Positions 11,520 to 21,947 of a DNA stretch of 45,995 nucleotides are shown here, piece by piece. The notes below the pieces were generated by a model. It was not told the DNA's origin. It was given only the letters and a program-made list of their open reading frames with translations, and did not search any database. Source of the stretch: Candidatus Omnitrophota bacterium (GTDB taxonomy: Bacteria; Omnitrophota; Gorgyraeia; Zapsychrales; Fredricksoniimonadaceae). The first letter of the stretch is position 1, and every line of letters begins with the position of its first letter. Made by a program: the position numbers and the translations under genes. The stretch lies in contig CAJBYM010000084.1 of assembly GCA_903959815.1 (NCBI GenBank), forward strand, positions 1-45,995, in the 5' to 3' direction.

Positions 11520-12428
11520 ATGACAAACGAGCGAAGTGAGTTTCAGCATATTTCGGTCATGTCCCAAGAGGTGCAGGGGGCCCTGGATCTTAAAGAGGGT
11601 GCTGTTGTTGTGGATGGCACGCTGGGGTTGGGCGGGCATGCCGTGATGATGGCGGCCAAGATCGGGATCAAGGGGCATCTCATCGGTATAGATCAGGATG
11701 CCTGTGCGATCGATCTGGCGCGGATCCGCCTTAAAGATTTTAAGGGACGGCTTGATGTCGTTAAAAGCAATTTTAGCCGGCTGGATCAAGTTTTAAAGGA
11801 TCTGGGTGTAGACGAGGTGGATGCTGTTTTGCTGGATCTTGGGGTTTCAAGCCTTCAGCTCGATGATCCGGTGCGTGGTTTCAGTTTTCGTGCTGACGGT
11901 CCTTTGGATATGCGGATGGATGCCGATGCGGCAACGACGGCAGAAGAATTGGTGAACGAACTTCCTGAAAAAGATTTAGCAGATCTGATCTTTCATTACG
12001 GAGAGGAACGGTTCTCTCGGCGGATTGCCCAGCGGATTGTTCAGTTGCGCGCAGGGCAGCGGATACGGACCACCGGTGAGCTGGCGGATATTGTCCTGAG
12101 ATCTTTGCCGCGTGGGTATCAGCGCGATAAATTGCATCCCGCGACCCGCACGTTCCAGGCCTTGCGCATTGCCGTTAACCGTGAGCTTGAGGTGCTGGAA
12201 GAAACATTGGATCGGGCATTTAAACATTTGAAGATCGGTGGTCGTATCGCCGTCATTGCATTTCATTCATTGGAAGACAGGATCGTTAAGGACAAGTTCA
12301 GGACGCTTGCACGTGAGGGATGTGCGGCTTTGTTGACAAAGAAACCATTAAGACCGACAGAGGCTGAGGCCGCGGATAATCCGCGTTCCCGCAGCGCGCG
12401 GTTCAGGGTACTTGAAAGGATAGGATAG
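11520..12428 (+). CDS. rsmH: 16S rRNA (cytosine(1402)-N(4))-methyltransferase
   Basis: HISVMSQEV, VDGTLGLGGHA, LLDLGVSSLQLD, RGFSFRADGPLDMRM, HSLEDRIVK. Confidence 0.95.
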   Translation: MTNERSEFQHISVMSQEVQGALDLKEGAVVVDGTLGLGGHAVMMAAKIGIKGHLIGIDQDACAIDLARIRLKDFKGRLDVVKSNFSRLDQVLKDLGVDEVDAVLLDLGVSSLQLDDPVRGFSFRADGPLDMRMDADAATTAEELVNELPEKDLADLIFHYGEERFSRRIAQRIVQLRAGQRIRTTGELADIVLRSLPRGYQRDKLHPATRTFQALRIAVNRELEVLEETLDRAFKHLKIGGRIAVIAFHSLEDRIVKDKFRTLAREGCAALLTKKPLRPTEAEAADNPRSRSARFRVLERIG

Positions 12429-12429
12429 G

Positions 12430-12777
12430 ATGGCGAATTTTATTAAAGGCATGGCTGTTGTCACCATTATGGCTTTGCTTTATATTCATTTGCAGATGAA
12501 CATTTATGCATTGGCTTATCAGGGAAAGAAAAGGGAGGTCCGGATCGAGAAACTGGCAGAACATAATGCGATCGTTAAAAATGATATTTTACGTCTAAAA
12601 TCCTCGAATAATATTGGCCGTGAACTTTTAGGTAAAGAAAATCAGTATCAATTCGCCAGCCGCAGCAATGTGGTTGAGGTTGAATCCAAGGGGGCGGTTG
12701 AGACGCTTGCATCCCGGTTTCAGGAAGGCCAGGGCTTCTTTGGCAAGGTCATGACACTGGCATTTTCGAACCGCTAG
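12430..12777 (+). CDS. FtsL-like division protein (TM helix plus coiled coil)
   Basis: 115 aa, single N-terminal TM, heptad-rich region, located between rsmH and ftsI. Confidence 0.6.
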   Translation: MANFIKGMAVVTIMALLYIHLQMNIYALAYQGKKREVRIEKLAEHNAIVKNDILRLKSSNNIGRELLGKENQYQFASRSNVVEVESKGAVETLASRFQEGQGFFGKVMTLAFSNR

Positions 12778-12887
12778 AGGCTCTGACGGTTTATATAAAG
12801 ATTTTCTTCTTTTTACTGTTTATCCTTTCAAAATTATTTACAATTAGTATAAAGTTAATAAAAACCTCTTAAAAAAGTCCCGCGGCC

Positions 12888-14570
12888 TTGCATTTTCAAA
12901 AACACCCCACACGTGTTGCTCTCATATTTTTTATCTTCCTTTTCTGTATTACGCTGTTTTTCATCAAACTTTCTCTCATTCAGGTTTTTCGTGTTGATTA
13001 TCTCGCTGAAAAAGCTGACAAACAGCATAATCATATTGTTGAACTTCAGCCATTGCGAGGCGGGATCTATGATCGCAACATGCGTTCTTTGGCCATCAAT
13101 GTGGCGGCCTATTCTGTTTTCGCGAACCCCCGGAGCATGACAGAGGATCAGAAGTCTGCGGCGGCCAATGCGGTGGCCCAGGCGCTCGGTGGAAGTTCCG
13201 AGGTGTATGCTAAAAAGATGGAGAAAGAAAAGTATTTTGTCTGGCTGGCCCGTAAGATCCCGTCTGACAGGTATGAAGCGCTTAAGGCTCAGAAGGTTCA
13301 GGGTATCGGATTTGTTAAAGAGAGTAAGAGGTTTCATCCCAATGGCGACCTTGCGGCACATCTGATGGGGTTTTCGAATATTGATAATATCGGCTTACAG
13401 GGTGTTGAGCTCGAATACGATAAATATTTACGCGGCAGCAAGGGAATGGCCCAGTTCTTACGTGATGCCAAAATGCGTGATCTCATGATCGAGAAAGACT
13501 TTGTGGCGCCCAAGGATGGCAACAATGTTGTTTTGACGATCGATGAGACCATTCAGTTTATTGCCGAGAGGGCCCTACAAAAGGCATTTGAAAAACATAA
13601 TGCGGCCAGTGCTTCCATTATCGTGTTGGACCCTAAAACAGGGGAGGTCCTGGCTTTTGCCAATCGTCCGACCTTTGATCCGGATAAGCCGGAGGCATTT
13701 CCTATGGAGAACCGCACAAATCGGGCGGTGGCATTCGTTTATGAACCGGGGTCTGTATTTAAGATTGTTACCGCAGCGGCCGGGCTTGAGACGAAAGTTT
13801 TTAAGGAAGACGATATCATTTTTTGTGAGAATGGCAATTACAGGGTTGCTAACCATATTCTCCATGATCATGATCCTTTGGGTTCGCTCAGTTATCGTCA
13901 GGTGGTGATCCATTCAAGCAATATCGGCATCACGAAGATCGCGCAGAAGATCGGGGCTGACAAGGTCTATGAATATGCCCGCAAATTCCGTTTTGGTGTT
14001 AAGACCGGGATCGGCATGATCGGGGAAGTTAATGGCTGGCTTAAGCCGCCGCCACAGTGGTCTAAAACATCCATTGGTGCCATTCCCATCGGTCAGGAAG
14101 TCACGGTGACGTCGATCCAACTTGTTGCCGCGATCGCGGCGATCGCTAATGATGGCAAGTATATGAAGCCGTATTATGTGAAAGCGATCAAGGATCCGAA
14201 TGGTGGGATGGTCCATGAATTTCAACCCAAGGAAGAAGTGCAAGTTATTCATGCTGATATTGCACGCCGCATGAAAAGCATTTTACAGGGTGTTGTGGAT
14301 GAGGGGACGGCGACGTCTGCAAAAATGAAAGATATTACGGCGGCGGGTAAGACGGGAACGGCTCAGAAGGTCATTAACGGCACGTATTCGCACAGCAAGT
14401 TCGTGGCATCGTTCATTGGTTTTGCACCCGTCGATGATCCAAAGTTGGCCATCGTTGTGACCGTTGATACGCCGCATCCTAATTATTATGGCGGGATCGT
14501 TGCTGCACCTGTGTTTAAGGAAGTGGTTCAGGATTCGCTCCGATATCTGGCCACGAAAGGACGGCGCTGA
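12888..14570 (+). CDS. ftsI: Peptidoglycan D,D-transpeptidase FtsI/PBP (TTG start)
   Basis: N-terminal TM, RGGIYDRN, EPGSVFK (SxxK), SSN, KTGTAQK motifs. Confidence 0.93.
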   Translation: MHFQKHPTRVALIFFIFLFCITLFFIKLSLIQVFRVDYLAEKADKQHNHIVELQPLRGGIYDRNMRSLAINVAAYSVFANPRSMTEDQKSAAANAVAQALGGSSEVYAKKMEKEKYFVWLARKIPSDRYEALKAQKVQGIGFVKESKRFHPNGDLAAHLMGFSNIDNIGLQGVELEYDKYLRGSKGMAQFLRDAKMRDLMIEKDFVAPKDGNNVVLTIDETIQFIAERALQKAFEKHNAASASIIVLDPKTGEVLAFANRPTFDPDKPEAFPMENRTNRAVAFVYEPGSVFKIVTAAAGLETKVFKEDDIIFCENGNYRVANHILHDHDPLGSLSYRQVVIHSSNIGITKIAQKIGADKVYEYARKFRFGVKTGIGMIGEVNGWLKPPPQWSKTSIGAIPIGQEVTVTSIQLVAAIAAIANDGKYMKPYYVKAIKDPNGGMVHEFQPKEEVQVIHADIARRMKSILQGVVDEGTATSAKMKDITAAGKTGTAQKVINGTYSHSKFVASFIGFAPVDDPKLAIVVTVDTPHPNYYGGIVAAPVFKEVVQDSLRYLATKGRR

Positions 14571-16024
14571 TGCGGTTGAAAGATCTTTGGGAGGTGAAAG
14601 AACCTTTTATAGATATCGAGATTCCTGCTTTATGGGATGATTCCAGGCGGGTGACCCCGGGCAGTCTTTTTGCGGCGCTTCCGCCCGTTTCTAAAGTGAC
14701 AAAGGATGGGAAGGTTTTTATCGATGATGCTCTGGCGAAGGGTGCAGCGGTCGTTATTTTGGATCAAGGAGCTTTGACAGATCTTCCGCTTAAGTATCCT
14801 CAGGTGTGTTTTGTTCCTGTGGCTGATCCACGCGCAGCTTTTCGGAAAGTAGTCGGACGGTTTTATGGTCAGTTCTCAAAGAAGGTCAGGGTCTTAGGTG
14901 TTACGGGGACCAATGGCAAGACCACGATCACCTATTTTCTGGAATCGATCATCAAGGCGGCGGGAAAAAGAAGCGGGGTTGTCGGAACGGTCAATTATCG
15001 CGTGGGTGAGAAGATCCTTCCGTCTAAAAATACGACGCCGGGTTTTCTGGACAATCAGATCTTTTTGGCAAATCTTGCAGCTGATGTCGTGGATTATGCG
15101 GTGATGGAAGTTTCATCGCATGCCTTGGTGCAGAGGCGCGTAGACCTGATCAATTTTTGCGGAGCGATCTTTACGAATTTGACAGGAGATCATCTTGATG
15201 AGCACGGGGATATGGAGAATTATTTTAAGGCCAAGGCTTTGCTTTTCACGGCGTTGTCACCGAATGCATGGGCTGTTGTGAATGTGGATGACCTTTATGG
15301 TCAGCGGCTGAAAGCCATGACACGTGCGAGGGTGATCACGTATGCAATCAATGCTCCGGCCGATGTCACAGCGCATATTCAAGATTTTAATCTGGAAGGC
15401 ACACGTTTTAAAATCAGATTCTTTGGTCAGGAAATAGAGCTGCAGACACATTTTATTGGCCGGCACAATCTTTATAATATCCTTGCGGCTTTTGCGGCTG
15501 GCTTGGGCGAGGGGATCGATCCTGATGTTATCCGTCAGGGGATCGCGTCATTGGTCTTGGTGCCGGGCCGTTTGGAGCGCGTTGAATGCGGGAAGGATTT
15601 TTGTGTTTTTATTGATTATGCACATACAGATGATGGTCTGAAGAATGTTCTGGGTTGTTTGAAGGCGGTGCCGCACAATAAGCTCATTGTGGTTTTTGGC
15701 TGTGGGGGTGATCGTGACAGCACCAAGCGTCCCCGTATGGGCAGGGTCGCTTGTGAATTTGCTGATCATGCGGTTATTACGTCGGATAATCCGCGACGTG
15801 AAGATCCTTTGGCCATTATTGCCGAGATCGTGCCGGGATTTACGCATAAGAATTACGAGATCGAACCTGATCGTGAAAAAGCGATCGAGCGGGCGTTATC
15901 TCTGGCGGGAAAAGGTGATATTGTGCTTTTGGCAGGCAAGGGGCATGAAACGTATCAAGTCCTTAAGGACAGAACGATTGATTGTGTGGAACGGGATATT
16001 GTCATGAGGATATTAAAAAGATAA
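14570..16024 (+). CDS. murE: UDP-MurNAc-tripeptide synthetase MurE
   Basis: GVTGTNGKTTITYF, TSDNPRREDP (DNPR motif typical of meso-DAP ligases), KGHETYQ. Confidence 0.95.
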   Translation: MRLKDLWEVKEPFIDIEIPALWDDSRRVTPGSLFAALPPVSKVTKDGKVFIDDALAKGAAVVILDQGALTDLPLKYPQVCFVPVADPRAAFRKVVGRFYGQFSKKVRVLGVTGTNGKTTITYFLESIIKAAGKRSGVVGTVNYRVGEKILPSKNTTPGFLDNQIFLANLAADVVDYAVMEVSSHALVQRRVDLINFCGAIFTNLTGDHLDEHGDMENYFKAKALLFTALSPNAWAVVNVDDLYGQRLKAMTRARVITYAINAPADVTAHIQDFNLEGTRFKIRFFGQEIELQTHFIGRHNLYNILAAFAAGLGEGIDPDVIRQGIASLVLVPGRLERVECGKDFCVFIDYAHTDDGLKNVLGCLKAVPHNKLIVVFGCGGDRDSTKRPRMGRVACEFADHAVITSDNPRREDPLAIIAEIVPGFTHKNYEIEPDREKAIERALSLAGKGDIVLLAGKGHETYQVLKDRTIDCVERDIVMRILKR

Positions 16025-17394
16025 TGTTTACCATCCATGAAATCTTAGAAGCTACCGGTGGAACATTGATCGCGGGTAAGTCGACTCAGCGTTTATCAGG
16101 AGTATCGACTGATACGCGTTTGGTTAAACGTAATCAGATTTTTGTGGCGCTCAAGGGGGATAATTTTGACGGGCATCATTTTCTGGCTCAGGCGATTGAG
16201 AAGGGGGCGCGTGCTGTTGTTGTCAGCTCTGTAAAAGCGTTGGTTCCTGCTGGAGCAGCAGTTGTTCTTGTTGAGGATACGGTCAGGGCCCTTGGCCGGA
16301 TCGCGCGTTATCACCGTCAGCGTTTTAACATTCCTGTTATCGCTATCACGGGTAGTGCGGGCAAGACATCGACCAAAGAATTGATTGCCGCGGTCATGGC
16401 GAAGAAATGCCGGGTGCTTTTTAATAAGGGGACAGAGAATAACCATATCGGCGTTCCTATGACGCTATTGAAATTAAACCGCCGGCATCAGGCCGCGGTC
16501 ATTGAGATGGGTACCAATCATCCCGGGGAGATCGCCTGGCTTGCAGAGAATACATTGCCGACAGTTGCTGTATTCACGAATGTGGGCGCTTCACATCTCG
16601 AAGGTCTGGGGACACCGCAGGGTGTTTATAAAGAGAAACTTGCTCTGTTGAAATTCTTATCCCGCGATGGTCATGTGATCGTTAATGCGGACGATCCTTT
16701 CTGGGCCCGGCTTTTGAAGAAGCGCTTATCTCAGAAAGTAGTTTCTTACGGGATCAAGGCCAGGGCAGATGTACAGGCTATTGCTGTGACAGCGGATGCG
16801 CGGGGATTTCATTTTAAGATGAAGGATGGCCGTTTGTTCATTGTGAAAAGCCCGTCATGGGGTGCGGTGCAAAATGCGCTTGCAGCCATTGCATGCGGCA
16901 GGATCTTTGCTGTGCCTGAAGCCAGGATCCAGGCGGCGCTTAAAAGTGCTAAACCGGCTAAAGGGCGTCAGTCTCTGGCTGTTGTGCGGGGTGTAACACT
17001 GATCGATGATACTTATAATGCGAATCCGGTGTCTTATCAGAATGCGTTACGAACCTTGGCGATGTTGCAGGGTCATGCCCGTGCGGTTCTTGTGGCGGCA
17101 GACATGTTGGAATTGGGCGAACATTCCGTAGATCTCCATCGTCAAATTGGACAGGCAGCGGCAGGCATTAAGCTGGACGCTCTTTTTACATGTGGTAAGA
17201 ACGCACGGCTGATCGGTGAGGCGGCGCAAGGCAAAAGGTCAACGCTTGATGTCCGGCATTTTTCAGATCAAACCGCTTTGACCCTGGCGCTGAAACGGTA
17301 TCTTCGCCGAGGTGATCTGTTCTTATGCAAAGGATCTCGCGGGATGCGCATGGAGAAAGTCGTTGAAGATATTGTGGTATTCTTGAAAGGATAA
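16024..17394 (+). CDS. murF: UDP-MurNAc-tripeptide:D-Ala-D-Ala ligase MurF
   Basis: AITGSAGKTSTKELIA, NKGTENNHIGVPMTLL, VIEMGTNHPGEI, DDTYNANP. Confidence 0.95.
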   Translation: MFTIHEILEATGGTLIAGKSTQRLSGVSTDTRLVKRNQIFVALKGDNFDGHHFLAQAIEKGARAVVVSSVKALVPAGAAVVLVEDTVRALGRIARYHRQRFNIPVIAITGSAGKTSTKELIAAVMAKKCRVLFNKGTENNHIGVPMTLLKLNRRHQAAVIEMGTNHPGEIAWLAENTLPTVAVFTNVGASHLEGLGTPQGVYKEKLALLKFLSRDGHVIVNADDPFWARLLKKRLSQKVVSYGIKARADVQAIAVTADARGFHFKMKDGRLFIVKSPSWGAVQNALAAIACGRIFAVPEARIQAALKSAKPAKGRQSLAVVRGVTLIDDTYNANPVSYQNALRTLAMLQGHARAVLVAADMLELGEHSVDLHRQIGQAAAGIKLDALFTCGKNARLIGEAAQGKRSTLDVRHFSDQTALTLALKRYLRRGDLFLCKGSRGMRMEKVVEDIVVFLKG

Positions 17395-17398
17395 AACG

Positions 17399-18487
17399 AT
17401 GTTTTATTATTTATCGCAGTTGCGTTATGAATTTTTTCCGTTAAATATTTTTAAGTACATCACTTTTCGTGCGAGCATGGCCGCGGTGACAACATTCCTG
17501 ATCTGTATTATTTTCGGGCCATGGTTTATCCGCAAACTGCGGGAATGGAATCTGGGAGAGAAACCTGTGCTCGGGGCCAGGCAAGATATGCTCGGGGAGT
17601 CTTTGGTGGCTAAGACCGGAACACCGACCATGGGAGGCATCCTCATCATTGGGAGCATTCTCTTGTCGGTCTTTTTATGGGCAGACCTTCGTAATCCGTA
17701 CATCCTCTTGACCATGTTCACCATGGTGTGGCTTGCCGTGCTCGGGTTCTTTGATGATTATTTAAAGCTGAGAGGCATTTGCAAGAATGGGTTGCCCGCT
17801 CGCACCAAAATGATCTGGCAGGTTTTGCTAGCAGGGATCGTGAGCTTTTATCTTTATACACAGCTTCATATTGCCACAACACTCGATGTTCCGTTTTTAA
17901 AGAATCTGGCTATTGACATGGGTGTCTTTTATATGCTTTTTGTAATGGCGATCGTGGTCGGCACATCCAATGCCGTGAATTTGACGGACGGACTTGATGG
18001 CCTGGCCATTGGCTGTACGTTGATGGTGGCAACGACGCTCGGCGTGCTTTGTTATATTACGGGCAATATTAACATGAGTTCTTATTTGTTCATCCCGTAT
18101 ATTCCTGAGACAGGCGAATTGACCATTTATTGTGCTGCGATGGTCGGTGCGAGCCTGGGATTCTTGTGGTTCAATGCCCATCCTGCGGATATTTTTATGG
18201 GGGATGTTGGAGCTCTTTCCCTGGGCGGGACGATCGGGATCATCGCTGTCTTTATTAAGAAAGAACTTTTGCTGGTTATTCTAGGAGGGGTCTTTGTATG
18301 GGAAGCCCTGTCCGTCATTATTCAGGTTGCGTCTTATAAATTGCGACAAAAACGCATATTCTTATGTTCACCGTATCATCATCATTTGCAGAAATTAAAT
18401 TGGAAAGAATCAAAGATCGTGATCCGTTTTTGGATCGTGGCGATCGTTTTGGCGTTATTGACGCTGACGACATTAAAGATACGTTGA
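17399..18487 (+). CDS. mraY: Phospho-MurNAc-pentapeptide translocase
   Basis: TPTMGGILI, FFDDYLKL, NAVNLTDGLDGLA, HHHLQK. Confidence 0.96.
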   Translation: MFYYLSQLRYEFFPLNIFKYITFRASMAAVTTFLICIIFGPWFIRKLREWNLGEKPVLGARQDMLGESLVAKTGTPTMGGILIIGSILLSVFLWADLRNPYILLTMFTMVWLAVLGFFDDYLKLRGICKNGLPARTKMIWQVLLAGIVSFYLYTQLHIATTLDVPFLKNLAIDMGVFYMLFVMAIVVGTSNAVNLTDGLDGLAIGCTLMVATTLGVLCYITGNINMSSYLFIPYIPETGELTIYCAAMVGASLGFLWFNAHPADIFMGDVGALSLGGTIGIIAVFIKKELLLVILGGVFVWEALSVIIQVASYKLRQKRIFLCSPYHHHLQKLNWKESKIVIRFWIVAIVLALLTLTTLKIR

Positions 18488-18493
18488 GGAGAT

Positions 18494-19753
18494 ATGGATT
18501 TAAAAGGTAAGAAGGTAACTATTATCGGTGCGGCACGCAGCGGGATAGCCGCGGCTAATCTGGCTTATGGTCAGGGTGCGGTGGTGAAGATCACGGATGC
18601 CAAACCTTTGGCAGATATTGATAAAGCATTGGCCGGTCTTGCGGACAGATCCAAAGCCATTGTCGAGGCCGGGGCGCATACGCGTAAGTTTGTGCAGGAT
18701 TCTGATATTGTAGTGGCAAGTCCTGGTGTCAGGAAAGATGCAGAGCCCTTGCAGTGGGCGCGTGAAAAAGGGATACCGGTCATGGGAGAGATCGAATTTG
18801 CTTGGTGCTTTTGTACCAAGCCGGTCATTGCCGTGACAGGTTCGAATGGAAAGACGACGACGGTCAATCTTATTGCAGAGGTCCTTAAAGCGGGTGGTAA
18901 TACGGTATGCTTGTGCGGCAATGTGGGAACACCGTTTGCCCAGCATGTGTTGACGCCGGGCATTGATTATTTTGTTGTTGAGATCAGTTCCTTTCAGCTG
19001 GAGCTTTGTGTAACTTTCCGTCCCTATATCGCGGTGTTGACCAATTTCAGTCAGAATCATCTGGATCGTCATCCAGATATGCAGGATTATTTTGAGGCGA
19101 AGAAACGCGTGTTCATGAATCAGACGGCATCGGATTTTTCGATCCTGAATGCCGCTGATCCGTGGTCGCAAAAGATAGAAGCAGGAGTGTCTTCCCAGGT
19201 GGTGTTCTTTAACAAGGCAGGGGAGGCGCGCAATCCCAATCATCTTGCGGTCCTTGAAGTGGCACGTATCGTCGGCATTTCTGATGATATGGCATGTAAG
19301 GTGTTTGAAGCCTTTCCCGGTGTTGAGCATCGTATGGAGCTAGTGCGAATTTTAAAAGGCGTGGAATATGTCAATGATTCTAAGGCCACAACAGCAGAGT
19401 CTGGGCTTTGGGCCCTGACCCGCATGGCGGCGCCGATTATCATGATCTGCGGTGGGCATGATAAGGGTGAGATTGATTTTTCTGCGCTGAAGGACCTGGT
19501 GAAGGCAAAAATCAAGAAGATGATCGTCCTGACGCGCGAGGATGTGGTGCGCAAGAAACTGCATGATGCTTTTGAAGGTGTTGTTCCCATCGAGGACTAT
19601 ACGGATATGGGGGAGGCACTGCGTGCAGCGCAAACTCAGGCCGTGTCCGGGGACAAGGTACTCCTTAGTCCGATGTTCGCCAGTTTTGATATGTTCAAGA
19701 ATTTCGAAGAACGGGGAAAAGTATTTAAGCAGATGGTCAATGATCTAAGGTGA
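18494..19753 (+). CDS. murD: UDP-MurNAc-L-alanine:D-glutamate ligase
   Basis: AVTGSNGKTTTVNLI, VEISSFQLE, FPGVEHRMELV, VNDSKATT, ICGGHDKG. Confidence 0.95.
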   Translation: MDLKGKKVTIIGAARSGIAAANLAYGQGAVVKITDAKPLADIDKALAGLADRSKAIVEAGAHTRKFVQDSDIVVASPGVRKDAEPLQWAREKGIPVMGEIEFAWCFCTKPVIAVTGSNGKTTTVNLIAEVLKAGGNTVCLCGNVGTPFAQHVLTPGIDYFVVEISSFQLELCVTFRPYIAVLTNFSQNHLDRHPDMQDYFEAKKRVFMNQTASDFSILNAADPWSQKIEAGVSSQVVFFNKAGEARNPNHLAVLEVARIVGISDDMACKVFEAFPGVEHRMELVRILKGVEYVNDSKATTAESGLWALTRMAAPIIMICGGHDKGEIDFSALKDLVKAKIKKMIVLTREDVVRKKLHDAFEGVVPIEDYTDMGEALRAAQTQAVSGDKVLLSPMFASFDMFKNFEERGKVFKQMVNDLR

Positions 19754-19756
19754 TGT

Positions 19757-20851
19757 ATGCGTGACATCCGGTTTACATTTTTTGCCTCTTACATCATGCT
19801 CCTGTGTTTGGGCGTGGTCATGATCTATAGTTCAAGCGGTGTCTATGCGCTGGAGACCATGAACAATAGCGCATATTTTCTGATCCGTCATTTGATGTTT
19901 CTTGTTATCGGCGGGGTTATGATGTGGTTTGTCATGATCATGGATTACAGGGATATTCAAAAATATGCCAAGCCTATTCTTGTGGCCGCGCTGGTCATGC
20001 TGGTGCTTGTTCTTGTCCCACATATCGGAAAGGTTTCTTCGGGTGCGCGTCGTTGGTTCAGCGCGGGGCCGATCAATTTTCAGCCGTCAGAATATGCGAA
20101 GGTGGCCATGATCGTTTATCTCGCGGATTTTTTCTCCCGCAAGCGTTCATCGATTCGTTCGTTCTCCCGCGGCTTTATGCCCGTGGCCTTGATCATGGGG
20201 CTGATGTGTGTCCTCATTATCAAACAGCCAGACCTGGGCAATACGGTCCTTGTTACGGTTATTACCATGTCCATGTATTTTGTGGCGGGAGGAAGAAAGA
20301 GCCTTTTTGCGGCTATTGCGGCGCTGGCTGTACCTATTTTGACGGTTCTTATTGTTACGGTGCCTTATCGTATGCGCCGTATGGTGTCGTTCATTAATCC
20401 ATGGGATGATGCCCAGGGGGCAGGGTTTCAGTTGTCCCAGTCGCAGATCGCTTTAGGTGCAGGAGGATTTTGGGGTGTGGGTTTGGGTAAGAGCGAACAA
20501 AAACTTTTTTATCTTCCAGCGGCGCATACGGATTTTATATTTTCCATCATTGGTGAAGAACTCGGCTTTCTGGGGGCTTTGGCGGTCGTGGCTCTTTTTG
20601 GTGTTTTTATCTGGCAGGGAACGCGGATCATCCGCCATGCTACGGATTCGTTCGGATATCTTTTATCTGTGGGGATCATGGTGATGCTCAGTATTCAGGT
20701 GGTGGTGAACATCGGCGTCAGCATTGGTGCTTTGCCGACGAAAGGGTTGCCTCTGCCATTTATCAGTTATGGTGGATCGGCTCTTATTTTTAATATGATG
20801 GCGGTCGGGCTTTTGCTAAATGTTTCGCGCACACAGGATATCGGCGGTTAG
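19757..20851 (+). CDS. ftsW: SEDS glycosyltransferase FtsW
   Basis: Multi-TM; IYSSSGVYA, QPSEYAKVAMIVYLADF, FSIIGEELGF, GLPLPFISYGGSALI. Confidence 0.93.
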   Translation: MRDIRFTFFASYIMLLCLGVVMIYSSSGVYALETMNNSAYFLIRHLMFLVIGGVMMWFVMIMDYRDIQKYAKPILVAALVMLVLVLVPHIGKVSSGARRWFSAGPINFQPSEYAKVAMIVYLADFFSRKRSSIRSFSRGFMPVALIMGLMCVLIIKQPDLGNTVLVTVITMSMYFVAGGRKSLFAAIAALAVPILTVLIVTVPYRMRRMVSFINPWDDAQGAGFQLSQSQIALGAGGFWGVGLGKSEQKLFYLPAAHTDFIFSIIGEELGFLGALAVVALFGVFIWQGTRIIRHATDSFGYLLSVGIMVMLSIQVVVNIGVSIGALPTKGLPLPFISYGGSALIFNMMAVGLLLNVSRTQDIGG

Positions 20852-20852
20852 T

Positions 20853-21947
20853 ATGACAAAGATTCTGATCGCGACAGGAGGTACCGGAGGGCATGTCTAT
20901 CCGGCGGTCGTAACCGCACAGGAGTTACGTCGGCGTGGGTGTCAGGTTGTGTTCATCGGGACTTTTGGAGCGGCCGAAGAGAAGATCAAAGATGCGGGAT
21001 TTGACCGGGTAGCTATTGTTTCAGAAGGATTTGTTTCCCGGGGCATTCTTCAAAAGATAGCTGCGGTGGGGGCCATGGTCATGGCGTTCGGTCGGTGTGT
21101 TCAATGTATGCGCAGCCTTCGACCGGATATTGTTCTGGGTTTTGGAGGGTATAGTTCTTTTCCAACGGTCTTGGCTGCGTTCTGTTGTGGCGTGCCGGCC
21201 ATTGTTCATGAACAGAATGCATTGCCGGGACAGGCGAACAAGCTTTTGGGGATGTTGGTTCGACGTGCTGCTGTCGGGTTTAAAGACGCCGCAGGCTTTT
21301 TTCCTAAAGGCAAGGCTGTTTGGACAGGAAATCCATTAAGGCCGTTTGATATGTTGATGTCACGCGAACAGGCGCATGTTGAGCTTGGCCTTGATGTTTT
21401 AAAATGTACGGTCTTGATATTTGGAGGAAGTCAGGGGAGCCGGGCGATCAATGCGCATGTGGTTGAGGTGTTCTCTGACATCCCTCAGGGGGTCGACGTT
21501 CAGGTCATTCATATCACAGGAAAGAAAGATTTTGAGCAGGTCAAGGATCGTTACCGCATGTTGGGGGTGAGTGCATTGGTCCGTGAATATATGGAGCGCA
21601 TCGCTGTGGCTTACGCTGCTGCGGATTTGGTCATTGGCCGCTCCGGCGCAGGTACGGTCACGGAACTTGGGCTTTTGGGAGTGGCGGCGGTTCTTATTCC
21701 GTATCCAGGTGCCAGGGATCATCAGAAATATAACGCGCGTGTTTTGGAGCGTTTGGGGACAGCCTCAATAATTGAGGAAAAGTGCTTGCGACAGGATATC
21801 CTTCGCGATAAGATTTTTTCGCAGCTTAGGCGAGATCCTTCCGGTATTTTGCGTGCAAAGAACCGTGATATATTAAAAAATGATTTCATCGTCGACGGGG
21901 CTGAACGTTTGTGCGATGAGGTCTTAAAGTTGGCTCATGCCTGTTAA
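20853..21947 (+). CDS. murG: Undecaprenyldiphospho-muramoylpentapeptide beta-N-acetylglucosaminyltransferase
   Basis: IATGGTGGHVYPA, GFGGYSSFPTVLAA, HEQNALPGQANKLL, GGSQGSRAIN, GRSGAGTVTEL. Confidence 0.96.
   Translation: MTKILIATGGTGGHVYPAVVTAQELRRRGCQVVFIGTFGAAEEKIKDAGFDRVAIVSEGFVSRGILQKIAAVGAMVMAFGRCVQCMRSLRPDIVLGFGGYSSFPTVLAAFCCGVPAIVHEQNALPGQANKLLGMLVRRAAVGFKDAAGFFPKGKAVWTGNPLRPFDMLMSREQAHVELGLDVLKCTVLIFGGSQGSRAINAHVVEVFSDIPQGVDVQVIHITGKKDFEQVKDRYRMLGVSALVREYMERIAVAYAAADLVIGRSGAGTVTELGLLGVAAVLIPYPGARDHQKYNARVLERLGTASIIEEKCLRQDILRDKIFSQLRRDPSGILRAKNRDILKNDFIVDGAERLCDEVLKLAHAC

Noticed and set aside
14131-14148. Two GCGATCGC palindromes in ftsI, HIP1-like
   Set aside because: Encodes an AIAAIA run; two copies within one codon-repeat stretch are not evidence of a genome-wide motif.
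18500-19330. 276-aa ORF on the minus strand within murD
   Set aside because: Antisense shadow of a clearly coding, motif-rich murD; low-complexity His/Arg/Ile-rich translation with no recognisable domain.
21764-21778. cctcaat-a-attgagg palindrome in murG
   Set aside because: Only 7-bp arms; expected by chance in 46 kb.
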